Counted from the stretch's first letter, positions 7,226-16,248 are shown. The stretch is DNA of 41,780 nucleotides from Candidatus Parabeggiatoa sp. HSG14 (GCA_030378085.1 JAUCGK010000006.1:1-41780), one strand, 5' to 3'. Notes: a model not told the origin generated them from the sequence alone. A program made the numbers and translations.

Positions 7226-8521
7226 ATGAAATGTGAATCCTGTAAAGTTTGGATGCCTATTGTTGTAGTTATCTTGTTAAGCGTGATCATAGCTTATCAA
7301 TTTGTAGAGCCAGCACCGCCTGGAGAAATTCGCATTGCCACAGGAAGAGAAGGCGGTGGTTATCACTCATTTGCTTTAAAATATCAAGAGCAACTCGCTG
7401 AACAACATTTAAAGTTGGATATCCAGCCAACAGCCGGTTCAATTGAGGTACTTAAATTACTCAAAGCGGGTACTGTTTCTGTGGGTATTGTCCAAGGAGG
7501 AACAGGACACACAGTATCTTCCGAAAATCTTGAGTCTATAGCAAGTTTGTTTTATGAACCATTGTGGGTATTTTATCGTCGGGGATTGCCTATTGAATAT
7601 CTATTTGATTTGCGTGGTAAACGTATTGCAGTAGGTGAAGTCGGTAGTGGTACTTTACCTGTCGCCATGACGTTATTACAGGATAACAAAGTCACTCAAA
7701 ACAACACCACTTTATTGAATCTTTCCTCAAAGGTGGCTATGGCAAAGTTAATTGCAAATGAAATTGATGCCGCTTTTTTTATCATGTCTCCCACTTCTTC
7801 TACAATTTCTAAGCTACTTACTCATCCTGATATCGAACTGTTAAGTTTTAAACGTGATGAAGCTTATGGCAGCCGTTATCCTTTTTTAACGACTGTGAGA
7901 CTTGGTGAAGGTGTTATTGATTTAGAAAATAATGTGCCACGACAAGACAAGGTATTGTTAGCAGCCACAGCAAGTTTGGTCGCTCGCAATGATTTACATC
8001 CTGATATTATCCACTTATTGTTAACAACAATTATTGGAATCCATAAAGAGAGTGGACTTCTCGAAAAACAGGATCAATTTCCTTCTGATAAATTTGTTGA
8101 ATTTCCAATGAATAAAGCAGCAGGACAATATTTACGCCATGGACCAAGTTGGTTGTACAATATTTTTTCTTTCTGGGTAGCGAGCACATTGGATCGCTTA
8201 AAAATTTTGTTGATCCCACTCGTAGTCATAATGCTCCCGCTTTTGAAAGGTGCGCTCCCATTATATCGATGGGGCATTCGTTTCAAAATTTTTCGCTGGT
8301 ATGGCATATTGCGAGAAGTTGATAGTAAAATTCATGATTTGACTGATTTGAAAGAAATTGAAGAAGAAAGTAAACGCATAAAGGCACTTCAAAAAGAACT
8401 GATTGAACAAGTTTCCGTCCCGCTTTCTTACATGGGAGAATTTTATGGATTGCGTATGCATATGAAACTGGTACTTGAACAACTCGACGATCAGCGAGAA
8501 GAAATTCTTGGTAAAAAGTAG
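7226..8521 (+). CDS. TAXI-family TRAP solute-binding protein, membrane anchored
   Basis: The protein is 431 aa. A single hydrophobic segment (about residues 9-27) anchors it. It is followed by a periplasmic binding domain of the TAXI/NMT1 type (about 33-310) that starts EIRIATGREGGGYHSFALKY and contains AGSIEVLKLLKAGTVSVGIVQGG. A second hydrophobic segment (about 320-345, LKILLIPLVVIMLPLLKGAL) is followed by a charged, probably cytosolic tail of about 80 aa with coiled-coil character (EIEEESKRIKALQKELIEQV). No TRAP permease gene is adjacent. Family members with this C-terminal membrane segment are common in sulfur bacteria and may act as sensors or orphan binding proteins; the ligand is unknown. 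The stop codon lies within an inverted repeat shared with the convergent DUF368 gene. Confidence 0.85.
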   Translation: MKCESCKVWMPIVVVILLSVIIAYQFVEPAPPGEIRIATGREGGGYHSFALKYQEQLAEQHLKLDIQPTAGSIEVLKLLKAGTVSVGIVQGGTGHTVSSENLESIASLFYEPLWVFYRRGLPIEYLFDLRGKRIAVGEVGSGTLPVAMTLLQDNKVTQNNTTLLNLSSKVAMAKLIANEIDAAFFIMSPTSSTISKLLTHPDIELLSFKRDEAYGSRYPFLTTVRLGEGVIDLENNVPRQDKVLLAATASLVARNDLHPDIIHLLLTTIIGIHKESGLLEKQDQFPSDKFVEFPMNKAAGQYLRHGPSWLYNIFSFWVASTLDRLKILLIPLVVIMLPLLKGALPLYRWGIRFKIFRWYGILREVDSKIHDLTDLKEIEEESKRIKALQKELIEQVSVPLSYMGEFYGLRMHMKLVLEQLDDQREEILGKK

Positions 8522-8601
8522 AGACGCACGGCCGTGCGTCTCTACTGGAGTGTAAAATTTATTTTGCAAACTGGAGACGCACGGCCCCGTGCGTCTCTAC
8601 T
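8519..8601. repeat. paired GAGACGCACGGCC palindromes between convergent genes
   Basis: Two palindromes, TAGAGACGCACGGCCGTGCG and its second copy GGAGACGCACGGCCCCGTGC (8572 onward), fill the 78 bases between two converging genes. The stop codon of each gene falls inside or against a palindrome arm. They could act as a bidirectional terminator, but the U-runs are poor, so that role is inferred. Confidence 0.6.
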
Positions 8602-9496
8602 ATTTCTTACCTAATTTATAAATAATCAATATCAACCCCACACCTATCAACATCATGAATAATGTATATATTACAGTTTCATTCCAAGCGTCAGGCAAAA
8701 CTGGAGTGGAACTGATTAAACGTTCTTTACCATGAACTGTCACATAGCTACGCTCTTGAAAAGGCCAAATTATCCATAATGAACCGATAAGTACACCTAT
8801 AATTGTTAGCAAAGTGGCACGATAAAAACGAGTTAATAGCCAACCAAGAAAACGACTGAAAACGATTAATCCTGTCAATGCGCCTAATGCAAAGGGAATT
8901 AAAACTGTAAAATTAAAATGGCCGATGGCGTTTAGTACTGTATTATATTTATGTAAAATCAATAAGATAAATGAACCTGAAATACCGGGTAATAACATTG
9001 CGGAAATGGCTAACATACCACTTAGGAAAATAAACCAAGCAGCATCAGGTGTGTTGACAGGGACTAAATTTACAATGAACCAACCCAGTGCTATGCCAAA
9101 ACTTAAAAAAAAGAGTGCTGAGGCATCAAATTTTTTTGTCTCTGGTAGCAGGGCAATTACTGAGCCAACAATCAAGCCAAAAAATAAACCATAAATAAGT
9201 TCAGGATAGGTATGTAATAAAGTAGGTAAAGGAATAACTCGTGTAAAGAAGATAAGGGCGCAAAAAATACCGATAACAAGAGGAATTAAAAATCCAAAAT
9301 GGGGACGTTGAAAAACGGGTTTAAATTCAAGTTTGAAGATATGTTTGAGCCATACGATATCAAAAGAACGAATTGCGTTAATCAGTTGGGCATAAATTCC
9401 TAAAATAAAAGCCATTGTGCCACCACTGACACCAGGGACAACATCGGCAGCACCCATACAAAAACCTTTTGCTGCTAGAATGATTTTTTGAACCAT
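8600..9496 (-). CDS. DUF368 family polyprenyl-phosphate transporter
   Basis: The protein is 298 aa, an integral inner-membrane protein with about 8-9 hydrophobic segments. The N-terminus KGFCMGAADVVPGVSGGTMA and the internal repeat AMLLPGISGSFILLILHKY are the paired DUF368 signature loops. DUF368 proteins (PopT) are reported to return undecaprenyl phosphate across the membrane to recycle the lipid carrier of peptidoglycan and surface glycans. An AAGGA site 6-7 bases upstream supports the ATG. It lies downstream of hemE on the same strand, but a 130-bp repeat-filled gap makes cotranscription uncertain. Confidence 0.9.
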   Translation of the reverse strand: MVQKIILAAKGFCMGAADVVPGVSGGTMAFILGIYAQLINAIRSFDIVWLKHIFKLEFKPVFQRPHFGFLIPLVIGIFCALIFFTRVIPLPTLLHTYPELIYGLFFGLIVGSVIALLPETKKFDASALFFLSFGIALGWFIVNLVPVNTPDAAWFIFLSGMLAISAMLLPGISGSFILLILHKYNTVLNAIGHFNFTVLIPFALGALTGLIVFSRFLGWLLTRFYRATLLTIIGVLIGSLWIIWPFQERSYVTVHGKERLISSTPVLPDAWNETVIYTLFMMLIGVGLILIIYKLGKK

Positions 9497-9514
9497 TTGT
9501 ATTCCTTAATATTT

Positions 9515-9620
9515 ATTATTTCAAAGCTGAAGCTTTGGACTCCATAATTCAGATTGAGAGGAGTCCAATTATTTCAAAGCTGAAGCTTTGAACTCCATAA
9601 TTTAGATTGAGAGGAATCCA
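9515..9620. repeat. 53-bp tandem direct repeat, two units
   Basis: Units 9515-9567 and 9568-9620 are almost identical. Each begins ATTATTTCAAAGCTGAAGCT, a local hairpin (CAAAGCTGAAGCTTTG). The array lies between hemE and DUF368. Hairpins of the TCCAAAGCTTTAGCTTTGGA kind recur near 10820 and 32250. Confidence 0.75.
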
Positions 9621-9625
9621 AAGTT

Positions 9626-10699
9626 TTAGCTTTGGATATGATAAGCTGGACTCAACGTATGCACTGCTTCAACAAATGCAGCAACATGTTCGGGATTCAT
9701 CTGTGGATGAATGCCATGCCCTAAATTAAACACATGTCCATTGCCATTGCCAAAACTGGCTAAAATCGTTGCCACTTCTTCACGAATACGTTCTGGTGAT
9801 GCGTATAAAATACAAGGGTCCATATTGCCTTGCAATGCCACTTTATCACCCACCCGTTTTTGTGCCGTGCCAATGGGTAATTTCCAATCTAAACCGATAG
9901 CATCGCAACCCGTTTCCGCTTGTTCTTCCAACCATTCATTGCCATCTTTTGTAAATAAAATAACCGGTATTTTTTGTCCTTCGTATTCACGAGTTAAGCC
10001 TTGTACAATTTTCTGCATATAATGTAATGAAAATTCTAAATAATCACGGCTTGTTAGAATACCGCCCCAAGTATCAAATATCATCACGGCTTGAGCACCT
10101 GCTGCAATTTGGGCATTCAAATAGGCGGTGACTGCTTGTGCTAATGTATCCAGTAAAGTATGCATCACCTGAGGCTGTTCAAACATCAAGCCCTTGACTT
10201 TACTAAATGTTTTTGTTGTGCCGCCTTCAACCATATAAGTTGCCAACGTCCACGGGCTACCTGAAAATCCGATTAACGGGATTTTTCCGTTTAATTCACG
10301 TCGAATCAAACTAACGGCCTCCATGACATAACGCAACGCTTCATTCGGATCGGGAACTGCTAAATTGTCTATGTCCGTTTTAGTACGTACAGGTCGTTCA
10401 AAACAAGGCCCTTCTCCCTCACTAAAGTATAAACCTAGCCCCATTGCATCAGGAATGGTAAGAATATCTGAAAACAAGATGGCAGCATCAAAAGGAAAAC
10501 GAGCCAGTGGCTGCAAAGTGACTTCACATGCTAATTCTGGTGTTTGACATAATGTGAGAAAATCCTTAATACGAGTTCTGGTTTCTCTATATTCGGGTAA
10601 ATAACGCCCTGCTTGGCGCATCATCCATACAGGCGTAACATCAACTGATTGACGTTGTAACGCACGTAAAAAACGGTCATTTTTTAGGGGGAGTGTCAT
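9626..10699 (-). CDS. hemE: uroporphyrinogen decarboxylase
   Basis: The protein is 357 aa, the normal length. It decarboxylates the four acetate side chains of uroporphyrinogen III to give coproporphyrinogen III in heme and tetrapyrrole synthesis, as a cytosolic dimer. The N-terminal signature [16 protein letters not shown] (residues 23-38) carries the substrate-binding arginines. [20 protein letters not shown] holds the conserved active-site Asp, and [17 protein letters not shown] and [16 protein letters not shown] are standard family blocks. No Shine-Dalgarno site is visible; the upstream bases are short repeats of ATTTTGG. The gene appears monocistronic, and its stop codon falls in a dispersed hairpin. 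Confidence 0.97.
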   Translation of the reverse strand: MTLPLKNDRFLRALQRQSVDVTPVWMMRQAGRYLPEYRETRTRIKDFLTLCQTPELACEVTLQPLARFPFDAAILFSDILTIPDAMGLGLYFSEGEGPCFERPVRTKTDIDNLAVPDPNEALRYVMEAVSLIRRELNGKIPLIGFSGSPWTLATYMVEGGTTKTFSKVKGLMFEQPQVMHTLLDTLAQAVTAYLNAQIAAGAQAVMIFDTWGGILTSRDYLEFSLHYMQKIVQGLTREYEGQKIPVILFTKDGNEWLEEQAETGCDAIGLDWKLPIGTAQKRVGDKVALQGNMDPCILYASPERIREEVATILASFGNGNGHVFNLGHGIHPQMNPEHVAAFVEAVHTLSPAYHIQS

Positions 10700-10819
10700 T
10701 ATGATTTTGGATTTTGGATTTTGGATTAGCGACCTGCATTTTCTAAACAGGAATTTTTCTTGAAGTTTATTTTAAAGCTATCGGATACTAGCAATACTTT
10801 GTCAATGAATGAGTTTATT

Positions 10820-10901
10820 GGAGTCCAAAGCTTTAGCTTTGGAATCTTGCCAAACCTGAAAACTTGGACTCCACTACCAAACCTGAAGGTTTGGACTCCA
10901 C
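10820..10901. repeat. cluster of TCCAAA(n)TTTGGA hairpins
   Basis: GTCCAAAGCTTTAGCTTTGG is followed by CCAAACCTGAAAACTTGGAC and CCAAACCTGAAGGTTTGGAC, each ending in ACTCCA. These are short dispersed hairpins between the rhodanese and hemE genes. Their function is unknown. Confidence 0.5.
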
Positions 10902-10948
10902 TGACATTACTTTGAGTAATGCTAATGGTTTTAATTATTTCATCTTTC

Positions 10949-11422
10949 TTAACATTGTTCCCACGGTAATCCGTGATAACGCCATCCGCCTAATGTACTA
11001 CGGTGATGATCAGCATCCAAAGGCCCTTCAAAACCTTCAACAACATTATAGACTTTATTAAAATCGTCTTCGACCAACACTTTTCCAGCTTCTAAGGAAC
11101 GACGACCACTACGACAAATTAACAAAACAGGCACACTGTCTACATCGCTATCATCAGGATGATAAACAACACCGCCCAGCATTATTTTACGGACATCAGC
11201 GGCAAAACGGGGATTGATTTTCCAATCGGGTTCATCAATCCAAGGAATATGTATCGCGCCTTTTGGATGTCCTATAAATAAATATTCCATTTCGGAACGT
11301 ATATCAATGAGTACAGCTTTGGGATCGTTTTGTAATATCTGCCATGTTTCTTGAGGTGTAGCAGATATAATCTTTGACTCGCTCGTTGTCTTTAACTCAT
11401 CCGTCGTTTTTGATTCACTCAT
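10949..11422 (-). CDS. rhodanese-domain sulfurtransferase
   Basis: The protein is 157 aa and cytosolic, with one rhodanese domain at about residues 20-150. The active-site loop is intact: LLICRSGRRS with Cys103. VLIDIRSEMEYLFIGHPKGA is the upstream rhodanese signature, and GGWRYHGLPW ends the domain. It probably transfers sulfane sulfur to an acceptor; no partner is adjacent to name one. The first 18 residues are a repetitive Ser/Glu/Thr/Lys-rich linker (SESKTTDELKTTSESK) outside the domain, so an internal start is possible, although no better Met is evident. No strong ribosome-binding site is seen. Confidence 0.9.
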   Translation of the reverse strand: MSESKTTDELKTTSESKIISATPQETWQILQNDPKAVLIDIRSEMEYLFIGHPKGAIHIPWIDEPDWKINPRFAADVRKIMLGGVVYHPDDSDVDSVPVLLICRSGRRSLEAGKVLVEDDFNKVYNVVEGFEGPLDADHHRSTLGGWRYHGLPWEQC

Positions 11423-11569
11423 AATAAGTTACTTTTGTTTAGGAATAAGCATGAAATAATTTCGTAAATCACTATCAATCCTACCCTTTTTAAGATGGGA
11501 GTTAGGGATAAAACGATTTGTGAAATCGTCCAAAATAAATTTTGGATTCCGTCTTTGTCATTTCTAAAA

Positions 11570-12070
11570 CTAGGTTTTGATAGGGGATTTGAGGGGGATT
11601 TTAAGACTTGTTTTAGCGGGTATAGCTGTTAAAGGTATTACCTTCAAACGAACACTGCCCGCTGCAACTACTTTAACGGGAGTATCAACAGGACAATCAG
11701 GCCCTTCTACACGCCAAGTACTATCAAGTACACGAATTTTACCTATTCCATTTACTATGGGTTCACTAATGTTATAGGTATTCCCAACTAATTCAGAACC
11801 TCGTTTATTAAGAAACGGTTGATCGCTACTAAGCGGGTGTTTACCTAGATATAAACGACCAATAACCACACTGACAATTGAAATCATTGCCAATGTCAAC
11901 ACTTGATATTCAAGGCTAAGCTGTGGAAAAAACAGCGTAATAAAACCAATAAATGACGCTGCAATAGCAGGCCATAAAAAGAAGCTACCAAAAGTCCCTA
12001 GTGCAAAAAATTCAAGTATCAGCAGTGACGCAGCAAGCATCCACCAGTGCCAATAACTAATTTGTAACAT
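11570..12070 (-). CDS. NfeD-family membrane protein
   Basis: The protein is 166 aa, the short (NfeD1b-like) form without a protease domain. Hydrophobic segments span about residues 5-75. A soluble OB-fold domain of about 85-150 follows, with RGSELVGNTYNISEPIVNG, GKIRVLDSTWRVEGPDCPVD and GTPVKVVAAGSVRLKVIPL-like elements. It lies 27 bases downstream of the stomatin-like gene on the same strand, the classic NfeD-SPFH pair. NfeD proteins are thought to interact through the OB domain with the SPFH partner in membrane microdomain or quality-control functions. Confidence 0.9.
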   Translation of the reverse strand: MLQISYWHWWMLAASLLILEFFALGTFGSFFLWPAIAASFIGFITLFFPQLSLEYQVLTLAMISIVSVVIGRLYLGKHPLSSDQPFLNKRGSELVGNTYNISEPIVNGIGKIRVLDSTWRVEGPDCPVDTPVKVVAAGSVRLKVIPLTAIPAKTSLKIPLKSPIKT

Positions 12071-12097
12071 AACTTATCCTCACTGTTTAAATGTCAG

Positions 12098-13030
12098 TTA
12101 GCGACCAAAAGTCCCTTCTTTAATGATTTCTTTAATACCCGCAAGCGCACCGATGACCCCTGAAGTTTCTAAAGGCATTAATAACAACTTAGTATTTTCC
12201 GAAGTAGCAAGGCGATTCACTGCTTCCATGTATTTAATGGCTATCAAATAATTAAGTGCTTGCATATTACCGTTTTCTATTGCTCGTGCAATTACTTCGG
12301 TGGCTCTTGCTTCGGCTTGGGCAAAACGTTCTCTCGCTTCTGCATCGCGGAAAGCGGATTCTCTACGCCCTTCTGCTTCTAAAATCACCGCTTGTTTTTC
12401 ACCTTCTGCTTGCAAAATCTCTGCTTGTCGTAAACCTTCCGCTTCTAAAATGTTAGCTCGTTTGTCACGTTCAGCCTTCATTTGTCGTCCCATCGCATCT
12501 ACTAAATCTTGAGGAGGTGCAATGTCTTTAATTTCGACACGTAACACTTTCATTCCCCAAGGTGTGGAGGCATCATCAACGATTCGGAGCAAATGGGTGT
12601 TAATAACATCACGTTTAGAAAGTACCTCATCTAAAATCATAGCACCCATAACACTACGAATATTAGTAGTTGTTAAATTCATAAGCGCGTTAGTGAGATT
12701 ACTCACTTGGTAGGCGGCTTGGGCAGCACTGATGATTTGATAAAAGACAACCCCATCTACGCGCACCATCGCATTATCTTTTGTAATAATATTTTGAGCG
12801 GGGATATCCATGACTTCTTCCATCATACTCAGCTTTTTACCCACTACATCAACAGCTGGAATAATCAGATTTAACCCAGGCTCAAGAGTTTTGGTATATT
12901 TACCAAATCGTTCCACTGTCCATTGTTGCCCTTGAGGAACGGATTTGACACCCATAAAGACTAACACGACAGTCATAAATAAGAAAATGACAACGAAAAT
13001 TGCAAAATCAAAATCACTGAGAAACGGCAT
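12098..13030 (-). CDS. stomatin-like SPFH/band 7 protein (slipin)
   Basis: The protein is 310 aa from the ATG at 13030, which has a GGAA element 7 bases upstream. A TTG at 13048 would add six residues and cannot be ruled out. It has an N-terminal membrane segment ([20 protein letters not shown]), then the SPFH domain ([38 protein letters not shown]). A long Ala/Glu-rich helical region follows (residues about 180-260, [20 protein letters not shown]), which drives oligomerisation. The closest type is the QmcA/paraslipin group. It forms a two-gene operon with nfeD and probably organises inner-membrane protein complexes. Confidence 0.92.
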   Translation of the reverse strand: MPFLSDFDFAIFVVIFLFMTVVLVFMGVKSVPQGQQWTVERFGKYTKTLEPGLNLIIPAVDVVGKKLSMMEEVMDIPAQNIITKDNAMVRVDGVVFYQIISAAQAAYQVSNLTNALMNLTTTNIRSVMGAMILDEVLSKRDVINTHLLRIVDDASTPWGMKVLRVEIKDIAPPQDLVDAMGRQMKAERDKRANILEAEGLRQAEILQAEGEKQAVILEAEGRRESAFRDAEARERFAQAEARATEVIARAIENGNMQALNYLIAIKYMEAVNRLATSENTKLLLMPLETSGVIGALAGIKEIIKEGTFGR

Positions 13031-13596
13031 AAAAATATTCCAATTCAATTAGTTAGAGATTACACCCATTTAATTTACTCAATTATGTTGATATTTGTGC
13101 AAAATGAGTATTATCTTCAAATGCGAAAAAAATTAATGGGTTTACAACGTTTAATATAGAGTTATTTCTTTTAATTTCGAGTGAAAAGGCAGAAATAGCA
13201 AAAACTCATCATAAAATTTAGTAACTACTCAGCCTGATTTATTATTTTTTAAGAGAGCAACCATATTCGATGCAAAAGATTGCTCCTACAATATCCTATG
13301 ATAGGTAAGGATAATTCCTTATGGTTGTCCTGAGTAATCACAAAATTTATTATTATAAGTATTTGATTATAAAAATTTTAGTAGTTTACGATCTGTTATT
13401 TTTTCACTATTAATAGTCAGTATTATTATAACTGATACTTTTACTTAAAGCGATAGTATTTGTCAGATATCCTTAATCCTTAGCATCTATCAGTTTCTTT
13501 AACTTATTGAATATTAAGTACAACGAATTACGTGGATAAACGAATTAAAAATAGGCTACCAACTTAAAATAGGACACTCTAAATTATTGCCAAAGA

Positions 13597-13700
13597 CTTA
13601 GGAATAAGGATTTAATTCCCAAACTTGAATATCCAAACCTGCCAGATTTTTAAAACCTGGTAGGTTTAATTTCGGGTTTTATTGAATCCTCATTTCTTAG
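13597..13700. repeat. MITE, CTTAGGAATAAGGATTT ends
   Basis: The ends are CTTAGGAATAAGGATTTAAT and ATTGAATCCTCATTTCTTAG, around a degenerate AACCTGCCAGATTTT / AAAACCTGGTAGGTT palindrome. A sister copy is at 14623-14728 and a half copy is near 32885-32912. Confidence 0.65.
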
Positions 13701-13931
13701 CATTGGGTAAATATTGCTGTTGCGTATTTACAACAGTAACAAAATTTATCTTGCTTAAAGTTAAAAACTAAGAATAAAACTTCAGGGTGCTAACCTGTTG
13801 ATGTCTTAAGTTGATAGCCTCCTCTAGTTGAATACAACGTATATTTAATTTATGATAACAAATTTTTCTTTATCAATAATAGTTTTAATCGGGAGAGTAC
13901 TCTTAAAATTAAACTTTTGGGTTTTTTATTA

Positions 13932-14168
13932 ACTGATGTTACGCAGATAGCTTTTAAACTGGAGTGCAAAATTGAGGACACCCCCCTAACCCCCCGTACA
14001 CAGGGGGAAGTCCCAAAATAGAAAAATTAAAGCAAAGTGTCAAATGATGTTTGGTTCCACCCGTGTACGGGGGGTTAGGGGGGTATCCCAAAAATCTGTT
14101 ACAATCAGCAAAATTTCATTTTGCACTACTCTGGTATTCACTTTTGAAGTACAGTGCGTAACATCAGT
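13932..14168. repeat. ACTGATGTTACGCA element with nested GC-rich element
   Basis: The terminal repeats are ACTGATGTTACGCA and TGCGTAACATCAGT. The subterminal GGAGTGCAAAATT / CAAAATTTCATTTTGCACTA arms match the copy at 17906-18035. The central part (13975-14108) is a different, GC-rich repeat inserted between those arms. Confidence 0.75.
13975..14108. repeat. GC-rich dispersed repeat with G/C-run arms
   Basis: The left arm is CACCCCCCTAACCCCCCGTA and the right arm is TACGGGGGGTTAGGGGGGTA. The core GGGGGAAGTCCCAAAATAG is followed by an AT-rich middle. A near-identical copy is at 15933-16069. Its composition is unlike the surrounding AT-rich DNA. Confidence 0.75.
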
Positions 14169-14255
14169 AAGTTAATTTTTTTGACCAATAGAAACTGATG
14201 CTAAACCCACTACATTTGCTGTCAATTTTAACCATAAAATTAATGTTTTTTATTT

Positions 14256-14350
14256 TATAGTTTTCCACATAAATAATTTCTTCACAAAACCTGACAGGTT
14301 TCTAAAACCTGTCAGGTTTGATCGAGAAACTATTTTTCTGAACATCTATA
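14256..14350. repeat. MITE, TATAGTTTTCCACATAAATA left end
   Basis: The left end is TATAGTTTTCCACATAAATA and the right end is TATTTTTCTGAACATCTATA, around one AACCTGACAGG palindrome. It is the same family as 3497-3630, without that copy's extra hairpin. Confidence 0.65.
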
Positions 14351-14432
14351 GGTAAAAACTGTTCCATTCACTATTAGCATCGTGTATATTGTTTTCGATT
14401 TATAAAACTAAGTTTTATAAATTAATGTTTTT

Positions 14433-14527
14433 ACGTATCTTCTCTAAATTCTGCGGAAAAAACCTGACAGGTTTTGAAAACCTGTCAGGTTTGAGCGAGT
14501 TTACCCATATTTTTTGAGAAGATACGT
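14433..14527 (+). repeat. MITE-like element, ACGTATCTTCTC ends
   Basis: The ends are ACGTATCTTCTC and GAGAAGATACGT, with a central AACCTGACAGGTTTTGAAAA palindrome and a GAGCGAGTTTACCC segment. It is the reverse-orientation partner of 636-731. Confidence 0.75.
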
Positions 14528-14622
14528 TTTACTAACTAATGAATAATTATTGTCAAAATAATAAACAATTAAAAAATTAAAGGGATTTTTAATATTTATG
14601 TGACAAAGCTTTGTCTTACAGT

Positions 14623-14728
14623 CTTAGGAATGAGGATTTTATAGTTTCCAAAATTTGAAATTGTCAAACCTGACAGATTTTCAAAACCTGTCAGGTTTAG
14701 TGATTTTATTAAATCATGAATTCCTAAG
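14623..14728. repeat. MITE, CTTAGGAATGAGGATTT ends
   Basis: The ends are CTTAGGAATGAGGATTTTAT and AAATCATGAATTCCTAAG, around an AACCTGACAGATTTT / AAAACCTGTCAGGTT palindrome. It is a sister copy of 13597-13700 and lies just downstream of folK. Confidence 0.65.
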
Positions 14729-14762
14729 TTGTTACAAAGCTCTGTTGAGGAATAACACTTAT

Positions 14763-15245
14763 TTAAAGATTAACACGCCATAAAGATTGGTCTTTTTTAT
14801 CAAAAGTTTGCCATAACTCCGCATAAGATTGACCTATAACAGGATGTTTGAGAGTTGGCGCAATTTCAGACAGTGGTAACAGGACAAATGCATATTTCAA
14901 AATTTCTTCACGTGGCACTTCTATTTCATTATCTTTCAGAATCAAATCATCATATAACAAAATATCTAAATCCAATGTACGCGCACTAAAACGATTATCA
15001 GTGCGTTGGCGACCGTTGTTTTTTTCAATTGTCCGCAAAGTATGGGCAACTGTGTGAACATCCATGTCAGTATCAAATGCAGCAATCAAATTATAAAAAT
15101 TGTCTCCCCGAAAACCAATCGCTTTACTTTCATATATAGAAGATAGCATGAGTGTGCCATAATGCTGTTCAATATCAAACAAACTCGCACGAATATAACG
15201 GAGTGGCTCAATATTACTTCCTATGCTAACGTATATGCGTGCCAT
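14763..15245 (-). CDS. folK: 6-hydroxymethyl-7,8-dihydropterin pyrophosphokinase
   Basis: The protein is 160 aa from the ATG at 15245 (MARIYVSIGSNIEP). A longer reading from 15296 would add 17 non-conserved residues inside folB. A GGAGG site about 9-11 bases before the ATG supports the short form. It transfers pyrophosphate from ATP to 6-hydroxymethyl-dihydropterin in folate synthesis. Visible signatures are YVSIGSNIEPLRYIRASL, IAAFDTD, NNGRQRTDNRFSARTLDLDI (the RxxxRxxxxRTLDLDILLYDD block with the catalytic Asp pair) and the PRxEILKYAFVLLPLSEIAP C-terminal block. It overlaps the folB stop by 20 bases, so the two form a translationally coupled operon. Confidence 0.95.
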   Translation of the reverse strand: MARIYVSIGSNIEPLRYIRASLFDIEQHYGTLMLSSIYESKAIGFRGDNFYNLIAAFDTDMDVHTVAHTLRTIEKNNGRQRTDNRFSARTLDLDILLYDDLILKDNEIEVPREEILKYAFVLLPLSEIAPTLKHPVIGQSYAELWQTFDKKDQSLWRVNL

Positions 15246-15603
15246 CTTCAGGTTTCCTCCCCCGTTCAATAATAACGCCCACATCCTGCGCCCCACTTAC
15301 AGCACCCTGTTTATTTAATTGTAGACGCACCCAAGGCACTGAAAACTCAGTTAATATTATCTCAGTAATCCGTTCTGCAAGTGTTTCTACTAATCCAAAT
15401 TCACTGTGACTGACAAAATCAATCAAACGTTTAGCAACAGCTTTATAATTAAGGGTATCATCAATACTATCTGTTGTGGCTGCTTTGCGAATATCGGTTG
15501 CCATTTCTAAATCAAGCACAACAGTTTGCTTAATTTCTCGTTCCCAGTCAAAAATGCCTATCACCGTCTCTATTTTTAATGCTCTTAAGAAAATAATATC
15601 CAT
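15226..15603 (-). CDS. folB: dihydroneopterin aldolase
   Basis: The protein is 125 aa, normal for the family. It cleaves (and can epimerise) 7,8-dihydroneopterin to 6-hydroxymethyl-dihydropterin plus glycolaldehyde, the step before FolK. Signatures are MDIIFLRALKIETVIGIFDW followed by ERE at the N-terminus, DTLNYKAVAKRLIDFV in the middle with the conserved Tyr, and VETLAERI with the catalytic Glu. The C-terminal VRLQLNKQGAVSGAQDVGVI holds the conserved Lys. It is the first gene of the folB-folK operon. Confidence 0.94.
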   Translation of the reverse strand: MDIIFLRALKIETVIGIFDWEREIKQTVVLDLEMATDIRKAATTDSIDDTLNYKAVAKRLIDFVSHSEFGLVETLAERITEIILTEFSVPWVRLQLNKQGAVSGAQDVGVIIERGRKPEDGTHIR

Positions 15604-15788
15604 GACATATAATGTAAAAGTGAAAAGTGAAAAGTGAAAAATAATTCGTTTAGTTCCTTGCTTTCGTAAAAGTTAGGGGGATTTTTGGTATTGGTATTTT
15701 CGCTCTTTGGCACTAGCGAAGTTATTTTGTTTTGCTATTTACTGTTAGCACTTCTTCTATAAACGCCAATATTTTTTGAAAATGTGGG

Positions 15789-15922
15789 CACTGGTTCAGT
15801 TTGATGTAAATAGCTTAAATATCAATAAGTTATAAAAACAACGGTTTTTTGACTCAAGTGGTTGATATAATTGATTATATCGACATATCAACGTATTTTA
15901 TTGTCATTGAACTGAACCAGTG
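15789..15922. repeat. MITE, CACTGGTTCAGTT ends
   Basis: The terminal repeats are CACTGGTTCAGTTTGATG and CATTGAACTGAACCAGTG, with an AT-rich core containing smaller palindromes (TATAATTGATTATA). A single end of the same family lies at 921-940. Confidence 0.75.
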
Positions 15923-15932
15923 TCCGAATTTT

Positions 15933-16069
15933 GGGGACACCCCCCTAACCCCCCGTACACAGGGGGAAGTCCCAAAATAGAAAAATTAAAGCAAAGTGTC
16001 GAATGATGTTTGGTTCCACCCGTGTACGGGGGGGTTAGGGGGGTGTCCCCAAAATCTGTTACAATCAGG
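15933..16069. repeat. GC-rich dispersed repeat, second copy
   Basis: It is near-identical to 13975-14108, with arms GGGGACACCCCCCTAACCCC and GGGGTTAGGGGGGTGTCCCC. It differs by a few bases, including one extra G in the right arm. Here it is not inside another element, so its true ends (GGGGACAC / GTGTCCCC) are visible. Confidence 0.75.
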
Positions 16070-16089
16070 AAAAATTAAACGAGCTTATC

Positions 16090-16142
16090 GAAGCAAAGCT
16101 TCTTGTGCAGTGCGTTCCCAAATAAAATTTGGGAACGATAAA
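16090..16142. repeat. small dispersed hairpin repeat
   Basis: GAAGCAAAGCTTC is followed by GCGTTCCCAAATAAAATTTG and GGAACGATAA. The same arrangement, with GCATTCCCAACCAGAGGTTG in the hairpin, lies in frame inside the CHAT gene at 29488-29537. Confidence 0.7.
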
Positions 16143-16248
16143 AATCCCGATCACTTATGAGTAATAACGTAAGGATTTTCCGAAATCTCGGTTACGATAA
16201 AGTTTTGGGAAATTGTATCTCATTTCCAAAACAACAAAAAAAATTGCT

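Larger units (their letters stand above)
13049..14762. other. 1.7-kb gene-free region packed with repeat elements
   Basis: No supported gene on either strand. It holds at least six small elements (13597, 13932 with a nested element at 13975, 14256, 14433, 14623), several containing the AACCTGACAGG palindrome. 13049-13590 is AT-rich, and I see nothing definite there apart from possible promoters. Confidence 0.6.
15604..16248. other. intergenic stretch with three repeat elements
   Basis: No gene is supported. It contains a 134-bp inverted-repeat element (15789-15922), a GC-rich repeat (15933-16069), a 53-bp hairpin repeat (16090-16142), and a weak hairpin (TTTTGGAAAT / ATTTCCCAAAA on the minus strand, 16203-16231) that may end rnt transcripts. 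Confidence 0.5.

Noticed and set aside
13049-13590. Possible small RNA or missed gene
   Set aside because: No open frame, conserved structure or terminator could be supported by reading alone.
15245-15296. Longer folK start
   Set aside because: The extra 17 residues are not family-like and lie within folB. The ATG at 15245 has a GGAGG site and begins the conserved ARIYVSIGSN block.
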